From Caballeronia sp031450805 (GTDB taxonomy: Bacteria; Pseudomonadota; Gammaproteobacteria; Burkholderiales; Burkholderiaceae): a DNA stretch of 64,000 bases. A program made the translations under genes and the position numbers. A model generated the notes under the pieces. The model had not been told where the DNA came from, did no database searches, and saw nothing but the letters and a program-made list of their open reading frames with translations. The stretch lies in the NCBI RefSeq assembly GCF_031450805.1, contig NZ_JARTVY010000001.1, forward strand, positions 806,001-870,000, written 5' to 3'. This document shows positions 54,095 through 62,513 of the stretch, in pieces (position 1 is the first letter of the stretch; every line of letters starts with the position of its first letter).

Positions 54095-55311
54095 TACTGC
54101 ACCAGATTGTTCAGTTCGATGATCGGCAGCATCACCGCGAGCACGATGACCAGCACCACGCCGCCCATCGCCAGGATCAGCAACGGTTCGAGCAGGCTCG
54201 TCAGGAACATCGTGCGGCGTTCGAGCTCGCGCGCTTCGCCTTCGGAAGCGCGATCGAGCATCGTGGTGACATCGCCGGTGGCTTCGCCGGAGCGGATCAG
54301 ATGCACGAGCACGGGCGGAAACGTCTTCGTGTTGCCGAGCGCGCGCGACAGGGACGAGCCTTCGCGCACCCGCACGATGGCGTCGTCGACGTTATTGCGC
54401 ATCGCCGTGTTGCTCAGCGTTTCGCCCGCGGCCTGCAACGCCCGCAGAATCGGCACGCCGGCAGCGGTCAGGATGGCGAGCGTACTGGCGAAGCGCACCG
54501 TGTTATAGCCGCGCACCAGCTTGCCGATGAGCGGCGCGGTCAGCACCCAGCGGTCGAACGCGAGGCGGGGCCCGGGCCGCGACAGAATGCGCCGCACGAG
54601 CCAGGCGATCACCACCACTGCGATCAGCACCGCCCACCAGTAGCTGCGCACGAATGCGGACAGCGCCATCATCATCACGGTGAGAAAGGGCAGCGCCTGC
54701 TTGGTGCTCGCGAACACGTTCACCACTTGCGGCACGACATAGCTCAACAGGAACGTGACGATGCCGAACGCGATGATCGTCACGATGCCCGGATACGTGA
54801 AGGCCAGGATGATCTTCTGCTTCAGCGCGTTGCGCTGCTCGATGTAATCGGCGAGACGCGACAGCACGAGCCCGAGCTTGCCGGTGTGCTCGCCCGCCGC
54901 CACCAGTGCGCGATAAATCTCCGGAAAGTCCTTCGGATGCTGCGCGAGCGCATTCGCGAACGAATGGCCGCCGAGCACTTCGGCGCGAATCGCGGCCATC
55001 AGCTCGCGGATGTAATCGCGTTCGGACTGCTCGGTCAGCACCGCGAGCGTTTCGCCGAGCGGCAGGCCGGCGATCAACAGGCTCGCCAGCTGGCGGGTCA
55101 GAATGGCCTGTTCGCGCTGCGACAGACGACGCCCGAGCGACAGCCGCTGCTGCCGCTCGCCGCGCGTGCGCGTGCCCGCCGCCTCGACGACGAGCGGCGT
55201 CAGCCCTTGCGTGCGCAACTGGCTGCGCGCGGCGCGGGCGCTGTCGGCATCGAGCACGCCGGTCTGCGTCTTGCCCGCGTGGTCGATCGCTTCGAAACGG
55301 AATGCTGGCAT
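54094..55311 (-). CDS. gspF: Type II secretion system inner-membrane platform protein F
   Basis: 405 residues. Two homologous cytoplasmic domains (T2SSF, about 70-195 and 270-395), each followed by membrane helices: IILAFTYPGIVTIIAFGIVTFLLSYV, a middle pair and MGGVVLVIVLAVMLPII at the C terminus. The central segment GNTKTFPPVLVHLIRSGEATG is a family hallmark (as FPPVLVHLIRSGEATG). GspF is the polytopic core of the platform. Start ATG 55311, 16 bases downstream of the gspE stop. Confidence 0.95.
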   Translation of the reverse strand: MPAFRFEAIDHAGKTQTGVLDADSARAARSQLRTQGLTPLVVEAAGTRTRGERQQRLSLGRRLSQREQAILTRQLASLLIAGLPLGETLAVLTEQSERDYIRELMAAIRAEVLGGHSFANALAQHPKDFPEIYRALVAAGEHTGKLGLVLSRLADYIEQRNALKQKIILAFTYPGIVTIIAFGIVTFLLSYVVPQVVNVFASTKQALPFLTVMMMALSAFVRSYWWAVLIAVVVIAWLVRRILSRPGPRLAFDRWVLTAPLIGKLVRGYNTVRFASTLAILTAAGVPILRALQAAGETLSNTAMRNNVDDAIVRVREGSSLSRALGNTKTFPPVLVHLIRSGEATGDVTTMLDRASEGEARELERRTMFLTSLLEPLLILAMGGVVLVIVLAVMLPIIELNNLVQ

Positions 55312-55327
55312 ACGTTACGCTCCGCCC

Positions 55328-56848
55328 TTAGTCGCCGCCGGTCACGCGCAGCACTTCTTCGAGCGATGTCACGCCCGCCGCGAGCCAGCGGTTGCCGTCC
55401 TCGCGCAGCGTGCGCATGCCTTGCGCGCGGCCGGCCGCGAGAATCTCGGCATCGGCGGCGTTGCGATGGATCAGCGGACGGATCGCGTCGTCGATCAGCA
55501 GCAGTTCGTAGACGCCGCGACGGCCCACATAGCCCGACTGGCCGCATCGGTCGCAGCCGACCGGATGCCAGTGCTTCACGCCGTTTTCTTCCTCGCGCTC
55601 TTCCTTGCACACCGGACACAACTGGCGCACGAGCCGCTGCGCGAGCACGCCCAGCAGCGACGACGCGAGCAGGTACGGCTCGACGCCCATGTCGGTGAGA
55701 CGCGTGACGGCGGATGCCGCATCGTTCGTGTGCAGCGTCGCGAGCACCAGGTGACCGGTCAGCGACGCCTGCACCGCGATCTGCGCGGTTTCGAGGTCGC
55801 GGATTTCACCGATCATGATGATGTCGGGATCCTGGCGAAGAATCGAGCGCAGCGCCCGCGCGAACGTCATGCCGATGCGCTCGTTCACCTGCGTCTGGCC
55901 GATGCCCGACAAGTCGTATTCGATCGGGTCTTCCACCGTCATGATGTTGGTGGTCGTCGTTTCGAGCCGCGACATCGACGCATAGAGCGTGGTGGTCTTG
56001 CCGGAGCCGGTCGGCCCGGTCACGAGCACGATGCCGTGCGGCTTGCCGATCAGCTTGTCGAAGTTCACGAGCGTGTCGCGCGCCATGCCGAGCGTTTCGA
56101 GATTCAGGCGCTGCGCGTCCTTTTCGAGCAGACGCAGCACGGCACGTTCGCCGTGACCGGTCGGCAGCGTGGACACGCGGACATCGACCGGACGGCCGCC
56201 GACGCGCAACGTGATGCGGCCATCCTGCGGCAGGCGTTTCTCGGCGATATCGAGCTGCGCCATGATCTTGATGCGCGAAATCAGCGCGCCGTGCAGCGCC
56301 TTCTTCGGACGCACGACGTCGCGCAGCGTGCCGTCGACGCGGAACCGCACCACCGACGCGTTCTCGAACGGCTCGATGTGGATATCCGACGCCTGTTCGC
56401 GCGCCGCTTGCGTCAGGAGCGCGTTGATCATGCGGATGATCGGCGCGTCGTCCTCCGATTCCAGCAGGTCTTCCACTTCGGGAATGTCCTGCATGAGACG
56501 CGACAGATCGACTTCGCCTTCGACTTCGCCGACCACTTGCGCGGCGCTGCCGTCGTTGCGGGCGTACGCGGCGTTGATCGCGGCGGCGAGTTCGTCGGCG
56601 GATTTGCGGACGATCGAGAGCGCGCCGAAATTGCGCGCGACTTCCGCCAGCGCGGCATCGCTCGTGCGCTCGCTGATCCACACTTCGATGCTGTCCGCAT
56701 GCTGATGCGCGAGCAAAATCTGCCCGCTGCGCGCGAAGCCGTAAGGCACGAGCCGCGCGGCCAGCGGCGACGCGGCCGTGGCGGCCCCGTGCTCGGCCGT
56801 ATCGGCGATCGAGTTCGTGCTCTCGGCTACCGCGTTCAACGTGCTCAC
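55328..56848 (-). CDS. gspE: Type II secretion system ATPase GspE
   Basis: 506 residues from a GTG at 56848, overlapping the gspD stop (GTGA). An N-terminal GspL-binding domain (about 1-140), then the ATPase domain: Walker A GPTGSGKTTTLY, Asp box, Walker B IMIGEIRDLETAQI, and His box ATLHTNDAASA. A C-terminal zinc domain has CPVC and CDRC. As a hexamer it powers pseudopilus assembly. Confidence 0.96.
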   Translation of the reverse strand: MSTLNAVAESTNSIADTAEHGAATAASPLAARLVPYGFARSGQILLAHQHADSIEVWISERTSDAALAEVARNFGALSIVRKSADELAAAINAAYARNDGSAAQVVGEVEGEVDLSRLMQDIPEVEDLLESEDDAPIIRMINALLTQAAREQASDIHIEPFENASVVRFRVDGTLRDVVRPKKALHGALISRIKIMAQLDIAEKRLPQDGRITLRVGGRPVDVRVSTLPTGHGERAVLRLLEKDAQRLNLETLGMARDTLVNFDKLIGKPHGIVLVTGPTGSGKTTTLYASMSRLETTTTNIMTVEDPIEYDLSGIGQTQVNERIGMTFARALRSILRQDPDIIMIGEIRDLETAQIAVQASLTGHLVLATLHTNDAASAVTRLTDMGVEPYLLASSLLGVLAQRLVRQLCPVCKEEREEENGVKHWHPVGCDRCGQSGYVGRRGVYELLLIDDAIRPLIHRNAADAEILAAGRAQGMRTLREDGNRWLAAGVTSLEEVLRVTGGD

Positions 56849-59286
56849 GGTCGGGCTCCTGTCGGACTGCTGTCGAGCGGCCGCGCGCTCGGCGCGTTGT
56901 TCGGCACCGCGTAGTTGTTCGTCGCCGCGTTGCCCGGCATGGCGTTGGTCGCCGCGTTGCCGGGCATTGCGTTCGTCGCGCCGTTCGCGGGCGCCGGATA
57001 CGTGCCCTGCGGCGCCTGCTGATACGGCTGCGGCGCCGGGCCGGCGTTCGGGTCCTGCGGCAGCGTCGAACTCGGCACGCCGCGCGTCAGGTTGTTCCAG
57101 TCGAGCAGATTCTGGGCCGGCGCCCCACCGCCTTCACTCGGGCCGAGCGGCTTCGGCGGCATCATCGGCACATTCTGATCCTTGATGACGCGGTTATCCG
57201 TTGTCGATCCGTATTGCTGCTGGCGCAGATAGTCGTAACGCGTGTTCGCGATCTGCGTGGCCGTGGCCTGGTCGCGCACGATCACCGGACGCAGGAACAC
57301 CATCAGGTTCGTTTTCGTGCGCGTCTTGCTTTCGCTGCGGAACAGGCTGCCGATGAACGGAATGTCGCCGAGCAGCGGAATCTTGCTGTTGTTGTTGTTG
57401 TACTGGTCCTGCATCAAACCGCCCAGCACGACGATTTCCCCGTCATCCGCAAGGATGGTCGATTGCACCGAGCGCGTATTGATGGTCACGCCGCCCGGAT
57501 CGGTCTTGGTCGTGGCATCGACGCTCGAATCTTCCTGATAGATCTGCATCTTGAGCACGCCGCCATCCGTGATCTGCGGCTTCACGTGCAGCGTCACGCC
57601 GACGTCGCGGCGGTCGAACGTGTTGAACGCCGTCACCGACGTCGCCGCGTTGGCGGTCGGCGTGGCGTACGAGCCCGTCACCACCGGCACGTTCTGGCCG
57701 ACGACGATCTTCGCTTCCTCGTTGTCGAGCGTAATCAGATTCGGCGTGGAAAGGATGTTGGCGTCCGCCGATGTCGACAGCGCCTGCAGCAGCCCGCCCA
57801 GACCGAACAGATTGCCGAAGCGGTGCAGCAGGCCGATGTTGAGGCCGTTGGCGAGCAGGCCGGTCGTCGACGTGATGGCGGAGGGATTCTGCGCGATCGC
57901 ATTGCCCTGCACGGTCAGATCGAAGATGTTCGTGTTGCCGGAGCCGAAACTCGTGCTGCCGTAGAGCGCGTTGTTGCCGCCGTTCGAGAGCAGCAAGCCC
58001 TGCCACTGAATGCCGAGATTCGCGCCCGTCGTCGCGGAAAGCTCGACGATCAGCGCTTCGATGTAGACCTGCGCGCGGCGCGCGTCCAGTTGGTCGATGA
58101 CCGAGCGCAGGTTGCGATAGACCGGATCGGCCGCGGTGATGATGAGCGAATTCGTCGCGGAATCCGCCTGGATCATGCCGCCGCCGCTGCCCGTGTCGTT
58201 GCCGCTGTCGCTGTCCTTGTTGGACGAGAAGCTGCTGTCGCGGTTGCCGCCCGAGCCGGACATCGGATTGTTGCCCATGCCCGAACTGCTGCTGCTGCTC
58301 ATGCCGCCAGGCAGCGGCGGCATCCCGGCGGTGCCCGTCGATGTGGACGAGTTGCCGAGGCCGCTCTGCCCGAACGAGTTCGATGTATTCGAGTTGGAAC
58401 TGCTCGAACTGTTGTCCGAGCCGCCGCCCTTGCCGAGCATCGCCCGCAGCGTCTTGGCAAGACGCGTCGCGTCGGCGTTGCGCAGCGCCACGACGTGCAT
58501 GTTGCCGGGCTCGGACGTGGGTGCATCCAGCTTTTTCGCCAGCGCCTTCGCCGCCGCGAGGCGCGCGCTGCTGGACGCGCGGAACATCAGCGAGTTCGTG
58601 CGCGCGTCGGGCGTGACGGTGACTTTGAGCGTCGCGTCGGTGCTGCCGATGGTGCCGGGATCGAGCAGCTTGTTCATCTGCTCGGCGACATCGATGGCGT
58701 TCGCGTTCTTGAGCGCGACGACATCGACTTCGCGGCCCGCTGCGGTATCGATACCCGCGATGATGCCGGCGATACGCCGCACGTTGTCGGCGTAATCGGT
58801 GACGACGAGCGTGTTGTTCGCGGGATAGGCGGCGATCGTGTTGTTCGGCGAGATCAGCGGGCGCAGCACCGGCAGCAGATTGTTCGCCGATTCGTTGCGC
58901 AGCGTGAAGACCTGCGTGATGACCTGATCGCCGCGCGCGCCCGGCGCATTGCCGACGTAGGTCGGCACGCCCTGCAGCTTGGCGTCGGCTTCGGGCACGA
59001 CCTTCAGGACGCCGTGATCCTGCACGAGCGAGAAGCCCTGCATGCGCAGCGACGACTGCAACGTCTTCAGCGCCTGTTCCTCCGGGACCGGATTTTCGGA
59101 AACGAGGTTGAGCTGCCCCTTCACACGGGGGTCGACGATGATGGTTTTGCCGGTAGCCGCCCCGATCGCCTTCGCGACCTGATCGATATCGGCGTTGACG
59201 AAATTCAACGTCACTTGCGCGTGCGCGGCTTGCGCGACGATAAGTCCCGCCGCCAGCAGTGCCGTCGCCATGCGACGCAGTGCCAT
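56845..59286 (-). CDS. gspD: Type II secretion system secretin GspD
   Basis: About 813 residues from the second ATG at 59286 (a first ATG is at 59301; both give a usable signal peptide). Features: signal peptide, N0 domain (VTLNFVNADIDQVAKAIG), N1-N3 domains (VVALKNANAIDVAEQMNKLL and similar), secretin homology domain (about 430-690, VPVVTGSYATPT, VGVTLHVKPQITDGG, VLGGLMQDQ). A 75-residue Ser/Asn/Gly-rich insert (about 290-370) lies in the N3 region. The C-terminal tail has a duplicated NAMPGNAAT. It forms the outer-membrane channel for folded proteins. First gene of the operon. Confidence 0.95.
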   Translation of the reverse strand: MALRRMATALLAAGLIVAQAAHAQVTLNFVNADIDQVAKAIGAATGKTIIVDPRVKGQLNLVSENPVPEEQALKTLQSSLRMQGFSLVQDHGVLKVVPEADAKLQGVPTYVGNAPGARGDQVITQVFTLRNESANNLLPVLRPLISPNNTIAAYPANNTLVVTDYADNVRRIAGIIAGIDTAAGREVDVVALKNANAIDVAEQMNKLLDPGTIGSTDATLKVTVTPDARTNSLMFRASSSARLAAAKALAKKLDAPTSEPGNMHVVALRNADATRLAKTLRAMLGKGGGSDNSSSSSNSNTSNSFGQSGLGNSSTSTGTAGMPPLPGGMSSSSSSGMGNNPMSGSGGNRDSSFSSNKDSDSGNDTGSGGGMIQADSATNSLIITAADPVYRNLRSVIDQLDARRAQVYIEALIVELSATTGANLGIQWQGLLLSNGGNNALYGSTSFGSGNTNIFDLTVQGNAIAQNPSAITSTTGLLANGLNIGLLHRFGNLFGLGGLLQALSTSADANILSTPNLITLDNEEAKIVVGQNVPVVTGSYATPTANAATSVTAFNTFDRRDVGVTLHVKPQITDGGVLKMQIYQEDSSVDATTKTDPGGVTINTRSVQSTILADDGEIVVLGGLMQDQYNNNNSKIPLLGDIPFIGSLFRSESKTRTKTNLMVFLRPVIVRDQATATQIANTRYDYLRQQQYGSTTDNRVIKDQNVPMMPPKPLGPSEGGGAPAQNLLDWNNLTRGVPSSTLPQDPNAGPAPQPYQQAPQGTYPAPANGATNAMPGNAATNAMPGNAATNNYAVPNNAPSARPLDSSPTGARP

Positions 59287-59881
59287 AGGTTGTCTTCTCA
59301 TGGATGTGATGTCTGAGCCGGCCTACAAAAATTAACCGGCTAAGGCAACGCCGTTCATTCATTCGACGGCGCTGCCGACCGTGGTGCGAGCGTGTCCGCT
59401 CCACCACGATTATTTATAAAAATGTGACGATAGCAGCTTTGCGTAACGAATTTATTCCAATTCGCTGACGTATTGGCTGCAGCCGGCTGCGTGCCGAGTG
59501 ATTCCCGCCGCCGCTAAAGCCCTACAGAAACTTGCCGATAGACCGTCAGGCGGCTTCCGTCGACCCGGTCGATTTTGCGCGGGAGCCGAATTGTAACGCG
59601 TATACAATACTTTATTATTCATACGTTTAGCTGCGCATCGCGGGCCGTCTCAGGCCGCGGCGGCGGCTGCTCGCGCGCCGCGCCTGGCCTATGTCGGCTA
59701 GCCAACTTATGGCCTGAAACGTCAGCCGGTATCATACGGGCGGTTCCGCTTGGCCGGCGCGTGCTTCATACGCGGGTTTTCCCGACGCCGGCCTGGCTCG
59801 AACATTGGGTTTCCGGCGTCGGCGCGCACGCGTCGCGTCGGCGGTATGACGTCCCGCGTCGGCGGATGGAGTAGATAGACG
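59287..59881. other. Intergenic region between gsp operon and lytic transglycosylase gene
   Basis: 595 bases. It must contain the gsp operon promoter (minus strand) and that of the transglycosylase (plus strand). An AT-rich patch at about 59390-59450 fits the former. On the plus strand TTGTAA (59591-59596), a 16-base spacer and TATTAT (59613-59618) form a fair promoter. A frame of about 100 codons at 59575-59874 is open on the plus strand but lacks a ribosome-binding site and likeness to anything, so I do not call it. Confidence 0.4.
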
Positions 59882-60328
59882 ATGAAGAGATTCCTGCGAT
59901 TACCTGTGATGGCGCTCGGCGCGATATTGGCGGCCGGCGCGGCACATGCCGACTGCTTTGACGAAGCGGCCAAGTATCAGAAGGTGAATCCGCTCATACT
60001 GCGCGCCATTGCCTGGCAGGAATCGCACAACAAACCCGACGCCATCAACAAGAACGCCAACGGCTCGACGGACTACGGGCTGATGCAGATCAATTCCATC
60101 CACCTCAACACGCTGTCCCAATACGGGATTTCGAGCGGCACGCTGATGGAACCGTGCAAGAGCGTCTACGTCGCCGCGTGGCACTTGCGCCAGAAGATGA
60201 ACAAGTACGGCAACTCGTGGCAGGCGGTCGGTGCTTACCATTCCGAAACACCCGCGCTGCGCGACAAATACTCGGCGCAGATCATCGAGATTTTGCGGCG
60301 CTGGAAGCTGCTGCAAGCCGCCAAGTAA
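59882..60328 (+). CDS. Lytic transglycosylase (IagB/IpgF-like)
   Basis: 148 residues from ATG 59882. A Sec signal peptide (MKRFLRLPVMALGAILAAGAAHA, cleavage near 24) is followed by a lysozyme-like SLT domain: the catalytic Glu in AIAWQESHNKPDA, the GLMQINSIHL motif, and SWQAVGAYHSET. Two Cys residues (about 25 and 97) may form a disulfide. Such small enzymes open the peptidoglycan locally for assembly of secretion systems, conjugation pili or flagella. It is next to, but divergent from, the gsp operon, so a role in secretion is possible but not shown. Confidence 0.9.
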   Translation: MKRFLRLPVMALGAILAAGAAHADCFDEAAKYQKVNPLILRAIAWQESHNKPDAINKNANGSTDYGLMQINSIHLNTLSQYGISSGTLMEPCKSVYVAAWHLRQKMNKYGNSWQAVGAYHSETPALRDKYSAQIIEILRRWKLLQAAK

Positions 60329-60440
60329 TCCGAACGTCGAAGGGGCAGCGGCCGCAAGCGCCGCTTCCGCTGCATTTTGATGCAGAATCGTCGCTTTGAG
60401 CCCTCGCGACGCCCCGGCGCGCTTCCACCGATCGCCCGCA

Positions 60441-61631
60441 ATGAATCAGACACCACTGCCAGTCACCGTGCTTTCGGGCTTCATCGGCGCGGGCAAGTCC
60501 ACGCTTCTCGACGCGCTGCTCGCCAATCGGCAGGACTTGCGAATCGGCACGATCGCCGGTCATGCGCTGCACGACCTCGAACAGGCGCTCGTCGATCTCG
60601 CCGCACAGCAGCGCTTCGACGCCATCGTGATCGAATCGACGGCGGTCGATAACCCGATGGACATCGCCGAACATCCCGCTTTCGCCGACGACGACGAAGC
60701 CGCGCTCGCCGGCCGCGCGCGTCTCGATACCTTCGTGACCGTCGTCGATGCATCGAGCTTCATGCGGGACTATGCATCGGCGGATTCGCTGGCGGAGCGG
60801 GGCATCGATATCGGCGACGAAGCGCACGACGAAGGCAGGACGGTCGTCGAAACGCTCGTCGAGCAGATCGAATTCTGCGATGTGATCGTGCTGAACAAGA
60901 TCGATCTCGTCGATGAAGCAGAACTCGAGGAAGTGGCGCGCGTGCTGCACGCGCTCAATCCGCGCGCCGTGCAAGTGCGCGCGCAGTCCGGCAACGCGCC
61001 CGTCGACGAGTTGATCGACACCGGCCGCTTCGAATTCGATGCCACGGCGAGCGCGCCGGGCTGGCTGTCGATTCTCAACGGCGATACCGCAGATGAGGGG
61101 AGCGCCGGGCATTACGTGTATCGCGCACGGCGGCCTTTTCATCCCGATCGGCTCTGGAATCTGCTGCACCAGGAATGGCCGGATGTGTTGCGTGCGAAGG
61201 GCTTCTTCTGGCTCGCGACGCGCAGTGTCGTCGGCGGGTCGTTGTCGCAGGCGGGCGGGACGCTGCGTCACGGTCCGGCAGGCGTGTGGTGGGCGGCTCA
61301 GGATCGCAGCGAATGGCCGACGGATGACCCCGAACTCGAAGCGGAAATCGTCGCGGAATGGTTCGGCGATCCGGACGACAACAGCATCGGCGACAGACGG
61401 CAGGAGCTGGTGCTGATCGGTCTCGATCTCGATGCCGACGCGTGGCAGCGCAAGTTCGACGCATGCCTGCTGACCGACGAAGAATGGGCGCTCGGCGCTG
61501 ACGGCTGGCGGCAGTTCAGCGACCCGTTCCCGGCGTGGGACGTGGAAGAACACGATCACGACCATGAGCACGATGACCAAGATCATCATGACCACGGCCC
61601 CGGCTGTGGTTGCGACGATCATCGGCAGTAA
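60441..61631 (+). CDS. COG0523 (YciC/ZigA-like) GTPase lacking the CxCC metal motif
   Basis: 396 residues from ATG 60441. P-loop GFIGAGKST (about 13-21), Asp-containing IVIESTAVDNP, and NKID motifs of the family are present. The C-terminal CobW_C part follows (WGSWN-like region RPFHPDRLW), with a His/Asp/Cys-rich tail (DHDHEHDDQDHHDHG, then GCGCDD). Between strand RIGTI and the helix DLEQALVDL the usual 35-45 residues holding the switch region and the GCICC motif are missing; G-H-A-L-H stands where G-C-x-C-C would be. See findings. Metal handling by this protein is therefore uncertain. Confidence 0.82.
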   Translation: MNQTPLPVTVLSGFIGAGKSTLLDALLANRQDLRIGTIAGHALHDLEQALVDLAAQQRFDAIVIESTAVDNPMDIAEHPAFADDDEAALAGRARLDTFVTVVDASSFMRDYASADSLAERGIDIGDEAHDEGRTVVETLVEQIEFCDVIVLNKIDLVDEAELEEVARVLHALNPRAVQVRAQSGNAPVDELIDTGRFEFDATASAPGWLSILNGDTADEGSAGHYVYRARRPFHPDRLWNLLHQEWPDVLRAKGFFWLATRSVVGGSLSQAGGTLRHGPAGVWWAAQDRSEWPTDDPELEAEIVAEWFGDPDDNSIGDRRQELVLIGLDLDADAWQRKFDACLLTDEEWALGADGWRQFSDPFPAWDVEEHDHDHEHDDQDHHDHGPGCGCDDHRQ

Positions 61632-61636
61632 AGCCG

Positions 61637-61664
61637 AAAAAAAACCCGCCGATGGCGGGTTTTC
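61637..61664. terminator. Bidirectional Rho-independent terminator
   Basis: A 10-bp perfect stem (61641-61650 with 61654-61663), three-base loop, with an A run before and T run after, between the COG0523 gene (plus) and the HU gene (minus). Confidence 0.88.
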
Positions 61665-61770
61665 AGATTCTCATGGTCTCCAGCTTATCTCCGCACATGC
61701 GGAAGAACCTGACCAACAGGCGCTGCGAGGCGCTGCGCGGTAGCGGAGAGCGCCACACACGGCAGACAGC

Positions 61771-62049
61771 TTACTTCTTGTTGACTGCGTCCTTGAATGC
61801 CTTGCCGGCCGTGAACTTGACCGTCTTTGCCGCCGGAATCTTGATGGATTCGCCGGTCTTCGGGTTACGGCCGGTGCGCGCTGCGCGCTTTCCCGAGCCG
61901 AAGCTACCGAAACCGATCAACTGTACCGCGTCACCTTTCGAGACAGCCTTCTTGATCACTTCGAGCAACGTGTCGAGCGTTTCGCCGGTTTGAGCTTTGC
62001 TGGCGCCGGTCTGAGCGGCTACGGCGTCGATCAATTCCTGTTTGTTCAT
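61771..62049 (-). CDS. hup: DNA-binding protein HU
   Basis: 92 residues, usual HU length. MNKQELIDAVAAQTGASKAQ at the start, QLIGFGSFGSGKRAARTGRNPKTGE through the beta arm (as GFGSFGSGKRAARTGRNP), then IPAAKTVKFTAGKAFKD. HU bends and compacts DNA without sequence specificity as a dimer. A monocistronic unit ended by the terminator at 61637-61664, leaving a 3' untranslated region of about 105 bases. Confidence 0.96.
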   Translation of the reverse strand: MNKQELIDAVAAQTGASKAQTGETLDTLLEVIKKAVSKGDAVQLIGFGSFGSGKRAARTGRNPKTGESIKIPAAKTVKFTAGKAFKDAVNKK

Positions 62050-62513
62050 TAAGGTTCCTTTATCAGTTTAGGTTGACACGAACAGCGCGAACGCGCCGAT
62101 TATACGTGCGCAAGCTCTGCAGTCGAGTAGGGGCGCCCTTCTGGCGGGCCTGTCGCGGCTGTCGGGCGAACCGGCGCGGTTTCGCGTCGCTTCGTCTGCA
62201 TTGCCTTGCGTCAAAGCTCTCGCGCCGCCTACGAACGAGGCGCTTCGTATGATAGCGCAGCGCAAACCCAATCAGGATAAGGGTTTCAAAGATTTACCCT
62301 TATGTAACGAGGGTTGCCGGCAGGTTTTTGGCGCGCAATGTCCGCCCGTCCGGGCAGGGTTTTCGAGGGGGCGATCGAAACTGGAACGCGCGTTGGTTTT
62401 TGCCAACGTTCCGGGCGAAAACGCTTGTCCGTATTGGGTTTGCGGCGTTCGGGCCCCGTTCGGGGCTGCGAGCGATACAGTGTCACGTTCCCTCCGACTT
62501 CACGCTCGACGCA
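62050..62513. other. Intergenic region between hup and mnmC
   Basis: 464 bases. It must hold the hup promoter (minus strand) and that of mnmC (plus strand). I find no gene, repeat or strong hairpin. The short frames seen here lack ribosome-binding sites. Confidence 0.5.

Noticed and set aside
57214..59316. Open frame of 700 codons on the plus strand opposite gspD
   Set aside because: Shadow of the secretin gene, without ribosome-binding site or family motifs.
59575..59874. Plus-strand frame of about 100 codons before the transglycosylase gene
   Set aside because: No ribosome-binding site, mixed codon use and no likeness to known proteins.
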